A stretch of DNA of 64,000 bases from Nitrospiria bacterium (GTDB lineage Bacteria; Nitrospirota; UBA9217): the NCBI GenBank assembly GCA_919901555.1, contig CAKKPG010000018.1, positions 36,702 through 100,701 of the forward strand, written 5' to 3'. The notes under the pieces are model-generated. The model searched no databases and was not told the DNA's origin. It worked only from the letters and a program-made list of their open reading frames with translations. Positions 55,801 through 63,120 of the stretch are shown in pieces (within the stretch, counting starts at the first letter, position 1; the number at the start of each line of letters is the position of its first letter). Both the position numbers and the translations under genes were made by a program.

Positions 55801-56062
55801 TCTTCGCGGCAAGTCCCATATAGTAGAAGAACGTCGCTATATCGCCGTCGCCCTCGTCGGCCTGATACCAGATGCACGGCAGCTTCCGCGCCTCGATCCA
55901 GCTGGCGATGAGCGTGGTCTTTCCGGAGCCCCCGGGCCCGGAGACCCAGAGCACCGGCCTCGTTCGGAATGAATCGAGCGCCTTGAACAGGCGATTCCTG
56001 GGCAAAATCCCGGTAATGATCGGCCGGGAGATTTTCATGATCGGGCTCGTGCGGTTTTTCAT
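52832..56062 (-). CDS. STAND ATPase transcriptional regulator with SARP-type DNA-binding and BTAD domains
   Basis: 1076 aa. The N-terminal NTPase has Walker A SGPGGSGKTTLIASW and a Walker B-like FVLVIDNYQDV, as in MalT-type regulators. A long helical TPR-like middle section (about 330-830) follows. It ends in a winged-helix domain (about 835-930; VWSLVEALWPDAEGDAAQRS) and a bacterial transcriptional activation domain (LPDVSEAWAVSMRERLRNKC; YRRIMAIYRDQGRFAEGISVY). There is no LuxR HTH. ATP- and signal-dependent oligomerisation and DNA binding are expected. It lies upstream of and on the same strand as the exported-protein island, so it is the obvious candidate regulator of it. Confidence 0.88.
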   Translation of the reverse strand: MKNRTSPIMKISRPIITGILPRNRLFKALDSFRTRPVLWVSGPGGSGKTTLIASWIEARKLPCIWYQADEGDGDIATFFYYMGLAAKKASPRFRRALPLLKPEYLLDVATFSLRYFEELYSRLKPPFVLVIDNYQDVSADTNFHEIISTGLSLLPEGIITVLISRTDPLPAMARLRANGQMHVLGWSDLIFDAEEASSLVSLKGTKGFAPEVSLRIQELSGGWAAGIVLLTEDARFRDGLRAEALETASREGIFDYFASEIFQQTDPATQEFLFKTSFLRKITEQTATQLSGLSDAGRVLSDLARKNYFIQRHPGPEPAYQYHPLFRDFLQARARNVLGPEGVRAVQREAAGLLLKTGQVESAAALYADAADWESLSRMLFSHANELIQQGRSTTLQAWLTAIPREHREGDPWLLYWQAMGTLPYDLRESRACLERAFPLFKRRKDAAGLYLSWCGIVDTFVLEWSDFTPLDHWIAELETIMRADPRFPSPEIEARVASAMFCALMYRQSHHADLPLWEARVRGIVMETDDVRLKMLLSSHLALYYTWWTGDQAQAELLINALRSSLHDLRVDPLSVIVWRSIEAAYSWMRGENKACIEAVERGLDVANQNGIHLWDFMLLAQASFGAMTAGDIGTASGYLRRMEFIFKTNRFLDLSHYHYHLAWEALCLRDVSRAQAHIQTSVSLAEKSGDPFILAFVVMGFAEVLMVQGKHSEAGKHLERARAIGISMRSNTIEYQYQWLQAVRCLNRGDEQGALKPLRRHLAISRECGILNHAFWRSSVMMPLYAKALEHGIEEQFVRDLIRKRGLVPDAPPVHLENWPWRYRVYTLSRFLIVKDGKTLRFAGRVRQKPLDMLKALIALGGSDVSVWSLVEALWPDAEGDAAQRSFDTTLHRLRSMLGNDDALVLREGKLTLDNRFVWIDAWALERLLGKAAEALQQIDARQETTAALLEKALALYHGHFLPDVSEAWAVSMRERLRNKCLRAVMDLGRYWEGRQDGEKAIRCYERGLEVDDLAEELYRRIMAIYRDQGRFAEGISVYNRCREVLRARHGIDPSEDTEELHRSLRSSAKTSRS

Positions 56063-56149
56063 GAGATAGCAAAGCGCTAAATATGATAAAAGTATTGGAG
56101 AAAGGATAACATGTGCTGATTATCAAGTAAAGCTTTATTATCCGGCAGG

Positions 56150-56280
56150 TTGGCTGATCCGGGGGAACAATCGCGGAACCCTCTTCATAATACTCCCGGT
56201 ACTGGCAGCCGAAGATGCGGAGGAACCGCCGTTCTTCGATGAACATGCCGAAGAGGAAGTACCGGTCGGCAAGGACCGTG
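56150..56280 (-). pseudogene. C-terminal fragment of an isoprenylcysteine carboxyl methyltransferase-like protein
   Basis: The minus strand reads [20 protein letters not shown] and then QYREYYEEG...IVPP, matching the C-terminal pattern of ICMT/NnrU-type membrane methyltransferases (EERrL..rFG..Y..Y....P). No upstream part exists; it abuts the adenine-deaminase fragment on its right. Confidence 0.5.
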
Positions 56281-56444
56281 ATCGAACGGCACCGGGCCAC
56301 GGGCAATATCGGCCACGGTCTGGTCAAAGGGTTCGGGCTCAGGTCCGGCGCCCTTGTGAGCACCGTTGCCCACGATTCACACAACCTCATCGTGGTCGGA
56401 GTGGATGATGAAGACATCCTCACTGCGATCAGGGAAATAAAAAG
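56278..56444 (+). pseudogene. Fragment of an adenine deaminase gene
   Basis: 167 nt align without gaps to 38721-38887 of the intact ade gene with 12 differences by my count (about 93%). Nine of the 12 are synonymous, so the fragment probably derives from a separate functional adenine deaminase rather than a recent copy of the local one. The encoded stretch includes [13 protein letters not shown] and [17 protein letters not shown]. No start or rest of the gene is present. Confidence 0.88.
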
Positions 56445-56446
56445 TC

Positions 56447-56515
56447 TAACATTATAGACCTGGCCCCAAGATGTTCAGATACCCCTAAACATTATAGACC
56501 TGGTCCCATGAAGTT
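56447..56515. repeat. Two tandem copies of a ~30-nt unit
   Basis: taacattatagacctggccc (56447 on) and taaacattatagacctggtc (56485 on) are two copies with a period of about 38 nt, each followed by a similar aaga/gaagttc end. They separate the ade fragment from the antitoxin-like ORF. Confidence 0.65.
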
Positions 56516-56571
56516 CGTTTTGACCAACCGACCGATTGCCGGCTTTTCGCTGGAAATGACTCGGATAGTCA

Positions 56572-56600
56572 ATGACTTTCCTGAAGCATTATTGTATAAT
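56572..56600 (+). promoter_or_regulatory. Promoter giving a leaderless antitoxin-like transcript
   Basis: A perfect TATAAT (56595-56600) is preceded at 17 bp by ATGACT (56572-56577). ATG 56607 lies 7 nt after the -10, so transcription would start at or within 1-2 nt of the start codon. No SD precedes the ATG. Confidence 0.5.
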
Positions 56601-56606
56601 GTATCC

Positions 56607-56810
56607 ATGCGAAAGGCCCCTTTGTCCAAGACCAATCCCTATATCAACAACGCGGAAAAGAGAAAAGAGCTGCTTCTTGCGTTTGTCGATTCGTCATCCG
56701 CAATCGAGGGGATTCATGTCTCTTCCCTGAAGAAAAAGAAGCCGCGTTCAAAGCCTACCCGCGCTGCTGTTTGCCATGAAGCCGAAGAGTCCTACGGACC
56801 ACGGCGCTGA
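56607..56810 (+). CDS. Fic-antitoxin-like small protein
   Basis: 67 aa from ATG 56607; the ORF track start at 56508 lies in repeat DNA. MRKAPLSKTNPYINNAEKRK is followed by SSSAIEGIHVSS, which contains S-x-x-x-E-G, the inhibitory motif of Fic antitoxins (its Glu blocks ATP binding in the Fic pocket). After KKKKPRSKP the reading frame runs antisense over the end of the fic gene, so the C-terminus is probably not native. The gene is convergent with fic rather than upstream of it, an unusual arrangement; it may be a transplanted fragment. Confidence 0.6.
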   Translation: MRKAPLSKTNPYINNAEKRKELLLAFVDSSSAIEGIHVSSLKKKKPRSKPTRAAVCHEAEESYGPRR

Positions 56811-57419
56811 AGATTTTTTCCATTAGTTCATAGTCCCTGACCATGCCCGCTCGTACCGCGCGAAAATATGCCGTCCGCTTGCTTCCATGGATAGCGCCGA
56901 AATCGAGCGGTGGCAAACCTGCCTGGAGCGCCATAACAGCGGCAACCAGCCGGGCAAGCCTCCCATTCCCTTCACGAAACGGGTGGATCAGCACCAATTC
57001 CACATGTACGACCGCAAGGGCGTGAATGATGTCTTCCGGCGAAGAGAATGTACAGGGCGTTAAATGCCGAAGCGGACCGCGCTCGAATTCACTCATTAAC
57101 GTTGGGATGTATTGAGCGGCGGCGAAATGGAAGCCACCCTTACCGATATTCACCTGACGGTACTTTCCGGCCATGCGTAAATCCCACCGAGCCACATGCG
57201 ATGCATTTTCTGTATATCGCTTGCCGTAAGCCGATGGTGTTTGTCGTAGAGATCGACCAGCTCGTCCGACACGCGATAATATTCGTTCGTCTCAGCGATG
57301 TCCATTTCGCGCTTGCGCGTGATCCCTCGCAGGTTCCGAAGCACCCGGCCGCGCGAGCCCGGCTCCGGCTGGTCTTCCACCATATCTGTCGCATCATATC
57401 GCCCGCGTTTTTGAACCAT
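56755..57419 (-). pseudogene. Fic family AMPylase with single-base frameshift
   Basis: The N-terminal frame starts at 57419 (MVQKRGRYDATDMVEDQPEP) and runs to IQKMHRMWLGGIYAW near 57178. The protein then continues in the next frame as AGKYRQVNIGKGGF to 56755. One missing G at GCATGG|CCGGA accounts for the shift. The catalytic Fic motif HPFREGNGRLAR is intact, as is the flap-type GGFHFA. Intact Fic proteins transfer AMP to target hydroxyls. The gene is inactivated unless translation slips or the base is a sequencing error. Confidence 0.85.
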
Positions 57420-57528
57420 AAGAGGACCTACTTAAGTTATCTCAATCGTACCGTACGTAGCAACGAGCATCACAGAAGTTGGATGTCTTCGTACATCATT
57501 ATCCAATTGCAAGATTCAAGACGCGCCT

Positions 57529-57735
57529 CTATGGGGTTTTCTTTTGTCCAGTCCGATATTTCCCAGGAGTCTCCCGCACGGCGGTATGATGCATAGATCC
57601 AGCCGCCTTGCGGAGCGCGAGCGCGCGTTCGCGCAACGCGTCGAGCATGGCAAGTTTTTCCGCCAAGGGACGGGCGGCGAGCTTACGTCGTAGCACTTTT
57701 TTGCTTTCAAGCATTCGTTTGAGATCAAAGGTCAT
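57529..57735 (-). CDS. Small helical partner of the nucleotidyltransferase
   Basis: 68 aa, MTFDLKRMLESKKVLRRKLAAR then PLAEKLAMLDALRERALALRK: a charged helical protein that commonly accompanies AbiEii-like nucleotidyltransferases as a short second gene. Its ATG overlaps the partner's stop by 4 nt (ATGA). The last ~20 residues (ETPGKYRTGQKKTP) look unlike the rest and may be an added tail. It could be an antitoxin-like or scaffold subunit. Confidence 0.68.
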   Translation of the reverse strand: MTFDLKRMLESKKVLRRKLAARPLAEKLAMLDALRERALALRKAAGSMHHTAVRETPGKYRTGQKKTP

Positions 57736-58262
57736 TTCGCACCCCTAAAGAAGGTCCGTTCAAACTCTTGCCATCTATTATTGAGGCCGTGCCGGGCAAG
57801 GATAGCCTGGAAATGCTCGTCGTCGATCGCGCCGGACTCGACAAACTGAAGCAAGCGCGCCTTGTCCCTGGGTCTGCCGATCTGAAGCGCGATGGCGGCA
57901 AGGTGCTCGGCGGTGAACACCCGCGCAGGCATACCCTCCACCTGCACCGTAACGGCATCAGCGAGCGCTTCATCTACCAGCGGGCTCGTGGCCGGGAGAA
58001 ATTGCACCGGCCATCCGGCGACGACGACGTATTCGCCTTCGAGGACGCCTCCTCGGGCTGTAAGATAGTCGAAGATCGGTTGCAGACTCAGCAGGCTCCT
58101 ACCGGCCTCCGGTCGGAACACCACGAAGATATCAATATCAAGCGTCGCGACCGGCTCAAGGTAGAACGTGGCGCCCACCGCACCCCCGATAGCATAGCGC
58201 TCGATGACGCCGTCTTCTACCAATTGATTGATCATTGCGATTACCTGGGATATACTGCTCAT
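57732..58262 (-). CDS. Nucleotidyltransferase of AbiEii/MNT-toxin type
   Basis: 176 aa from ATG 58262 with AGGAG upstream; the ORF track extends to 58502 without homology. The core AIGGAVGATFYLEPVATLDIDI is the glycine-rich G[GA] loop and the D-x-D metal site (LDIDIF) of minimal nucleotidyltransferases. The C-terminal segment EHLAAIALQIGRPRDKARLLQF is typical of the same group. Similar genes act as toxins that modify tRNA or as housekeeping transferases. It forms a two-gene unit with 57529-57735. Confidence 0.8.
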   Translation of the reverse strand: MSSISQVIAMINQLVEDGVIERYAIGGAVGATFYLEPVATLDIDIFVVFRPEAGRSLLSLQPIFDYLTARGGVLEGEYVVVAGWPVQFLPATSPLVDEALADAVTVQVEGMPARVFTAEHLAAIALQIGRPRDKARLLQFVESGAIDDEHFQAILARHGLNNRWQEFERTFFRGAK

Positions 58263-58640
58263 GATGTTGCTCCTATACGGGGCGATTAATTGGCTGCCCC
58301 ATTTACAACTTTGCAGCGAAGCGTTTGGGTGACGTCCGGAAAACCGAGAAATCTCTACTGCAATAATGTAACTCTTATAATCCTGTATAACTATACCGAA
58401 TAATTTAACGATCTTCAACATCCCGACTGACGGAGAACGCGGTTCGAAATACGACCATGTGGCTCTCTGCATATCATATACTATGATGAGAACGACCGTC
58501 ACCTAAGTTTCTTGCGACTTCAAATAAAGTTATGCACCGTAAGAACCAACGCCCCGAAAGTTGCTTACAATTGATTCTACTTTCTTATATTCAATGATAA
58601 CCGGATTGCTGTCTTCCGACAATGCCAGCCTGTTGAAGGA
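58263..58640. other. Intergenic region upstream of the nucleotidyltransferase
   Basis: 378 bp, AT-rich, no supported gene. A short inverted repeat GGGGC-gattaattggct-GCCCC lies just in front of the nucleotidyltransferase SD and could be an operator. Nothing else recognised. Confidence 0.4.
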
Positions 58641-60233
58641 TCAGCTCATTCCTCCCACCAACTCCGCCGCCGCCTGCTGGATCTCGTCCATGCGGTCGTA
58701 GGCGGCAACGAGGACATCGGCGTCTTTGAACTGGTCAAGGATGTAGGGGCTGTCAAAGGAGATGACCGCGGATTTCGCCTTCGCCTTTTTGGCGGCGCTG
58801 AGGATATACCGTGCCATGTCCCGGAGCTTGTCGCCGATCCCCGAGCGGCCCTTTGATGCGGATATCTTCGAATAGATTGCCAGGACCACGAACGAGGCCG
58901 CCTGGATGCTGTCGCGCGCCAGAGATTCCGGCAGCCCGGAATCCGGCGTAAGGACCAGGAGAGAGGAGTTTTTAAACCTCGCCCTCACCTCATTGATAAA
59001 GACGTCGCCCGAATCCCTGTTGTTGTCGTCATCGAGGACAAAGCACGCCACGCCCTCATCGCGTTCCGCGGGAAATGACCTCTTGTTCCCCCGGACGATG
59101 CGAACGGCCTTTGTGCCGAGCTCCCGGGCGATATCCCGGTGTTTCCCGTAGTCTATGGCAATGCTCGCCTGCCCGTCCTTGTCAAAGAGCCCCACCCTTT
59201 TCTTCGCCGCCATGATCCGGTCCACGGACTCTCTGATCCGCTGCTCCGTGAGCCTCCCCTGTTCCACAGCCGCGACCACGGCGTCTCTCGTCACCCGCGC
59301 GTCCCGGGGATGGAGCAGGATGTCCATGCCCGCCTCAACGGCCCGCACCGCGATCTCCTCCTGAGAGTATTCTCCCGCAAGGGCGCCCATGTCCAGGGCG
59401 TCCGAAACAATGAGCCCGCTGAAATCCATTCCTTCCCGCAGCAGCGCTGTTACGATCTTTTTCGAAAAGGTCGTCGGTTTGGCGGGATCAAGGGCGGGAA
59501 CAAGAAGATGGGCCACCATGACCATGCCCACGCCGTCCCTTACCGCCTCACGGAACGGAGGAAGCTCCAGCCGGTTCAACCGGGACCTGTCCGCCTTGAT
59601 CACCGGGAGCAGGTCATGGGAGTCCTGGTCCGTGTCCCCATGGCCGGGGAAGTGCTTGGCGCAGGCCAGCAGGTCCAGCTGTCCGTTGGCGCGTGCTTTC
59701 TGGAGCCGCTTGATATAGCGCGAACCGAACCATGCCACGGTCCCGGGCTCGTCGCCAAAGGCCCTGGTGCAGATGATGGGATTGTCGGGGTTGTTGTTCA
59801 CATCAACCACCGGCGAGAACACGCCGTGGATACCGGCGGCGCGCGTCTCAGTCCGCACCGCGTCGAGCATGCGGTCCAGCAGTTCCGCGGCCCCTTTTGA
59901 GCGGCGGTTCACCGCCGAGGCCACGGCGCGCTGGCTCGGAAAGCGCGTCCCGCCTTCAAGCTGCTGTCCGAGGCCCCGCTCCACGTCGGACGTGATCAGG
60001 AGGGGGACCTCCGCAGAGGACTGAAGCTCCTGGAGGCGCCGCGGCGTTTGATCGATATCTCCTCCGAACAGGATGAACCCGCCCATGCCTTCTTTGACCA
60101 GGTCGTCGATGGTGAGTCGATACGCGGGGTCGGCGAGGTCCTTTCCGTTGATCCTGGGCATCACCATCTGGGCCGCGTCGTCTCTCAGTGTGCGTGCTTT
60201 CATGGCCGCATTTTCGCTTTTTCCCGTGGGCAT
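58641..60233 (-). CDS. nagZ: Glycoside hydrolase family 3 beta-N-acetylhexosaminidase (NagZ-like)
   Basis: 530 aa, larger than typical NagZ (~340) because of a C-terminal domain (from about 360) as in longer GH3 enzymes. The general acid/base His-Asp loop is KHFPGHGDTDQDSHDLLPV, and the nucleophile Asp sits in LIVSDALDMGALAGE. PLLITSDVERGLGQQ is the substrate-pocket motif. It releases GlcNAc from muropeptides in cell-wall recycling. No signal peptide is visible, agreeing with a cytosolic role. The start (60233) lacks an obvious SD. Confidence 0.88.
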   Translation of the reverse strand: MPTGKSENAAMKARTLRDDAAQMVMPRINGKDLADPAYRLTIDDLVKEGMGGFILFGGDIDQTPRRLQELQSSAEVPLLITSDVERGLGQQLEGGTRFPSQRAVASAVNRRSKGAAELLDRMLDAVRTETRAAGIHGVFSPVVDVNNNPDNPIICTRAFGDEPGTVAWFGSRYIKRLQKARANGQLDLLACAKHFPGHGDTDQDSHDLLPVIKADRSRLNRLELPPFREAVRDGVGMVMVAHLLVPALDPAKPTTFSKKIVTALLREGMDFSGLIVSDALDMGALAGEYSQEEIAVRAVEAGMDILLHPRDARVTRDAVVAAVEQGRLTEQRIRESVDRIMAAKKRVGLFDKDGQASIAIDYGKHRDIARELGTKAVRIVRGNKRSFPAERDEGVACFVLDDDNNRDSGDVFINEVRARFKNSSLLVLTPDSGLPESLARDSIQAASFVVLAIYSKISASKGRSGIGDKLRDMARYILSAAKKAKAKSAVISFDSPYILDQFKDADVLVAAYDRMDEIQQAAAELVGGMS

Positions 60234-60257
60234 TGCAAGCTTTTTTTGTTCCCTGTC

Positions 60258-60286
60258 TTGACCTGAAAAGCAGTGCGAGCTATACT
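60258..60286 (+). promoter_or_regulatory. Promoter for the YbaK-type gene
   Basis: TTGACC (60258-60263), 17-bp spacer, TATACT (60281-60286), about 48 bp before ATG 60334. Confidence 0.7.
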
Positions 60287-60333
60287 CTTACTATAGACCG
60301 TCAGTCTCGTTCGGCCAGAGGTTTTTACACACC

Positions 60334-60804
60334 ATGACGACGCTCGCCAAACTGAAACTCTACCTCGACCGGAACAACATCCCCTATGAGGTCATTCTCC
60401 ACGCAGAGGTCTACACGGCGCAGGAGCTCGCCGAGGCGCTGCACACGCCGGGCAGGGAACTCGTGAAAGTCGTTGTCGTGCAAGCGGACAACAGGTACAT
60501 CATGGCCGTGCTGCCGGCGGTCCGGAAGATCGACCTCCCGGCGCTCAAGACGCTGCTGAAAGCGGAAAAACTGTCCATCGTCGCCGAGCCTGAGCTCAAG
60601 ACCCTGTTCCCTGAAACCGAGGTCGGCGCCATGCCCCCCCTGGGCAACCTCTACAACATGGACGTCTATGCGGACGGAAGCCTGGAGGCCGATGAATATA
60701 TCACCTTCAATGCAGGCACGCACTATGAAGCCATACGCATGCGGTACAACGATTTTGCGCGGCTGGTGACGCCCGTTATCGGCACTTTCACCGTACATAT
60801 ATAG
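60334..60804 (+). CDS. YbaK/ProX-type aminoacyl-tRNA deacylase
   Basis: 156 aa, the length of stand-alone editing domains. Motifs are YEVILHAEVYTAQELAEALH, LVKVVVVQADNRYIMAVLPA and VGAMPPLGNLYNMDVYADG. It hydrolyses mischarged tRNA (for example Cys- or Ala-tRNA-Pro) in trans. Monocistronic by its own promoter. Confidence 0.9.
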   Translation: MTTLAKLKLYLDRNNIPYEVILHAEVYTAQELAEALHTPGRELVKVVVVQADNRYIMAVLPAVRKIDLPALKTLLKAEKLSIVAEPELKTLFPETEVGAMPPLGNLYNMDVYADGSLEADEYITFNAGTHYEAIRMRYNDFARLVTPVIGTFTVHI

Positions 60805-60861
60805 GCGCTTGCCAGAATGAAAGGACGATTTTATCCCTAACCCGGACAAGCCGGAACCAAA

Positions 60862-61025
60862 TATGCCACAAAGACACTAAGGCACGAAGAAATTCACACG
60901 AAAATATATGCTTTGAGATTTCGTAATTCTTCGTGTCTTAGAGCCTTCGTGGCTGATTTTTGTTTTCATTTTGGTTAGATCCTTCATTTTGACTTTTGCA
61001 TTTTGCACTCTGCATTTTGCATTCG
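60862..61025. repeat. Large word-like inverted repeat
   Basis: Left arm gccacaaagacactaaggca and right arm ending gtcttagagccttcgtggc pair with few mismatches over about 27 nt. A second block (ttttgcattttgcactctgc) follows at 60985-61024. It lies between the YbaK and GGDEF-EAL genes. Confidence 0.7.
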
Positions 61026-61088
61026 CAAGGCTTCGTGCCGACCTGTCTTGCGGCATACTTGGTTCCGCCTTGTCCGGTTTAGGAGACC

Positions 61089-62561
61089 ATGAATAAACTG
61101 AAGCCCCTTATTCTCATCGGCGCATCCGCCTGGTTCGTCGTCATGGCGCTCATCGCCGGAGGTCTTCTCGTTCTCATCCACGAAGGACAGACGGGGATCA
61201 AGTGGCTGGCGGGCGCGATGGTCGTGCTCTCCCCCCTCCCCCTCGCCGCAGCCCGCTTTCTCCTCGGGGCCCTCGACCACTATGCGAAAAAAATCGAGCT
61301 CTATGCCACGCGGGACCCGCTCACCGGCCTGTACAACCAGACCGCCTTCTGGGACCTGCTGGAATATGAAACGGAGCGGTCACGGAGACAGCTCTACACC
61401 TTCTCGCTTCTCGTGATCGACATAGACAACTTCAAGGCCATCAACGACACTCACGGCCACGAGGTGGGCGACGCGTTCATCAGGGATTTTTCCACGATTC
61501 TGAAGAAAGCGGTCCGGAAGGGAGATATCCCTGCGCGCTACGGCGGCGACAACTTCACGGCCATCCTGCCGGTCTGCGACGAAGAGCAGGCGTACCTGGT
61601 GGGGAAGCGGATCATCGAAAGCCTGCGGGATTTTTCCATCTCCCTGCCTGACGGCACCCGGGTGAGAGAGACGGCCTCCGTCGGGATCGCCGTCTTTCCC
61701 AACCATGCTGAAAACGCGAAAGACCTCTTTATGCTCGCCGATAACATGCTCGCCCAGGCTAAGTCATCGGGAAAGGACCGCATGAGCTTTCCCAGCGACC
61801 AGGACAAGGTCGAGATCCTCAAGAGCCTGAGCGAAAAGAGCCTGATGATCATGGAAGCGCTGGACCAGAAGCGTACAAAGTTCGTGCCCTACTTCCAGCC
61901 TATCATGCGCCTGAAAGACATGAGGATCGAGGCCTACGAGGTCCTGACGAGGATCGTCACGCCTGAGGGGGTCGTTACCGCGGCGGAATTCATCGAAGCG
62001 GCGAAAAGTATGGGCGCCATCGGCAAGATCGACTATATCCTCATCGATCAGGCCTTTGCGAAGGTAAAGGAAAAAAATTACAACGGCCTGCTCTTCCTGA
62101 ACCTGTCGCCCAAGGCGCTCGTGATCAACGAATTTATGCCGACGGTGCGCGGCCTCCTGAAGACCTACGGCATCGACCCTTCAAAGATGGTGTTCGAGAT
62201 CACGGAGCGGGACACCGTAAAGAACGTGAGCCTCATCGAACAGTTCATCCGCGATCTCAAGCTCGAAGGGTTCCGGTTCGCCATCGACGATTTCGGCGCC
62301 GGCTACTCGTCGTTCCAGTACATCAAGATGTTCAGCGTGGACTTCCTAAAAGTTGACGGGGAATTCATCCGGCACCTGGGCGAAAAGGGCGCCGTGGAAA
62401 AGACCATCGTCAAAAGCATTGCCGATCTGGCGGGAAAGCTCGGCATCGAGACCATCGCCGAGTACGTCGAGTCCGAGGACATCCTGAGGGAAGTGGAATC
62501 CGCAGGCATTCAGTACGCCCAGGGCTATTACATCAAACGGCCTTCGCCTGATCTGGTGTGA
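61089..62561 (+). CDS. GGDEF(degenerate)-EAL c-di-GMP protein
   Basis: 490 aa. Two N-terminal membrane helices (about 5-29 and 39-60) precede a GGDEF domain (about 75-235) whose signature is GGDNF (RYGGDNFTAIL), so cyclase activity is doubtful although GTP binding may persist. The EAL domain (about 262-488) has EVL in place of EAL but keeps the other catalytic residues: LNLSPKAL, VFEITER, FAIDDFGAGYSS, VDFLKVDGEF, AEYVES and YAQGY. It is therefore probably a phosphodiesterase regulated by the GGDEF domain. Membrane-bound. Confidence 0.9.
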   Translation: MNKLKPLILIGASAWFVVMALIAGGLLVLIHEGQTGIKWLAGAMVVLSPLPLAAARFLLGALDHYAKKIELYATRDPLTGLYNQTAFWDLLEYETERSRRQLYTFSLLVIDIDNFKAINDTHGHEVGDAFIRDFSTILKKAVRKGDIPARYGGDNFTAILPVCDEEQAYLVGKRIIESLRDFSISLPDGTRVRETASVGIAVFPNHAENAKDLFMLADNMLAQAKSSGKDRMSFPSDQDKVEILKSLSEKSLMIMEALDQKRTKFVPYFQPIMRLKDMRIEAYEVLTRIVTPEGVVTAAEFIEAAKSMGAIGKIDYILIDQAFAKVKEKNYNGLLFLNLSPKALVINEFMPTVRGLLKTYGIDPSKMVFEITERDTVKNVSLIEQFIRDLKLEGFRFAIDDFGAGYSSFQYIKMFSVDFLKVDGEFIRHLGEKGAVEKTIVKSIADLAGKLGIETIAEYVESEDILREVESAGIQYAQGYYIKRPSPDLV

Positions 62562-62670
62562 ACACAATTTCTGCGCCGCTGAACATTCGTGCCGTGCGAC
62601 GGCACTGCGTCCTGAAGCATGTCCGAGAGCCGAGAATTCCCGACGCCGGCCCATAACTGTTGAACATTGC

Positions 62671-62698
62671 TTGACTTTCCCTGTTACTGTGATATTCT
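62671..62698 (+). promoter_or_regulatory. Promoter of the nuo operon
   Basis: TTGACT (62671-62676), 16-bp spacer, TATTCT (62693-62698), 33 bp before nuoA. Confidence 0.6.
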
Positions 62699-62731
62699 TT
62701 AAACGATCACCGGTGCAGGAGCAGGCTTTCC

Positions 62732-63118
62732 GTGAATAATCCTCCGACAACAGAAGTGACGAGCCTCTGGCCGTTGGCCGTGTATTTTGCCGCCGTGGTC
62801 CTCATCGTGACGGTCATGCTCGCCCTGTCCTCTGTCCTCGGCCAGCGCCACCGGGAGCGCGCCACCGCCGAGCCCTATGAATCGGGCATCGTTTCCACCG
62901 GCACGGCCCGGGTGCGCTTCGATGTGAAATTTTACCTCATCGCCATGTTTTTCGTGATCTTTGACCTTGAGGCCATATTCGTCTACGCCTGGGCTGTTGC
63001 AATACGGGAGACGGGATGGGCGGGGTACGCGGAGATGCTGGTCTTTATCGGCGTCCTGTTTGCCGCGCTGGTCTACCTCTGGCGCATCGGCGCGCTTGAC
63101 TGGGGAAAAAGACAGTAA
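62732..63118 (+). CDS. nuoA: NADH-quinone oxidoreductase subunit A
   Basis: 128 aa, the normal size. Three membrane segments are visible. The conserved acidic loop reads PYESGIVSTGTARVRFDVKF, and FVIFDLEAIFVYAWAVAI is the second membrane signature. It is a membrane subunit of respiratory complex I. The start is GTG or ATG close to 62732, and nuoB follows. Confidence 0.94.
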   Translation: MNNPPTTEVTSLWPLAVYFAAVVLIVTVMLALSSVLGQRHRERATAEPYESGIVSTGTARVRFDVKFYLIAMFFVIFDLEAIFVYAWAVAIRETGWAGYAEMLVFIGVLFAALVYLWRIGALDWGKRQ

Positions 63119-63120
63119 CA

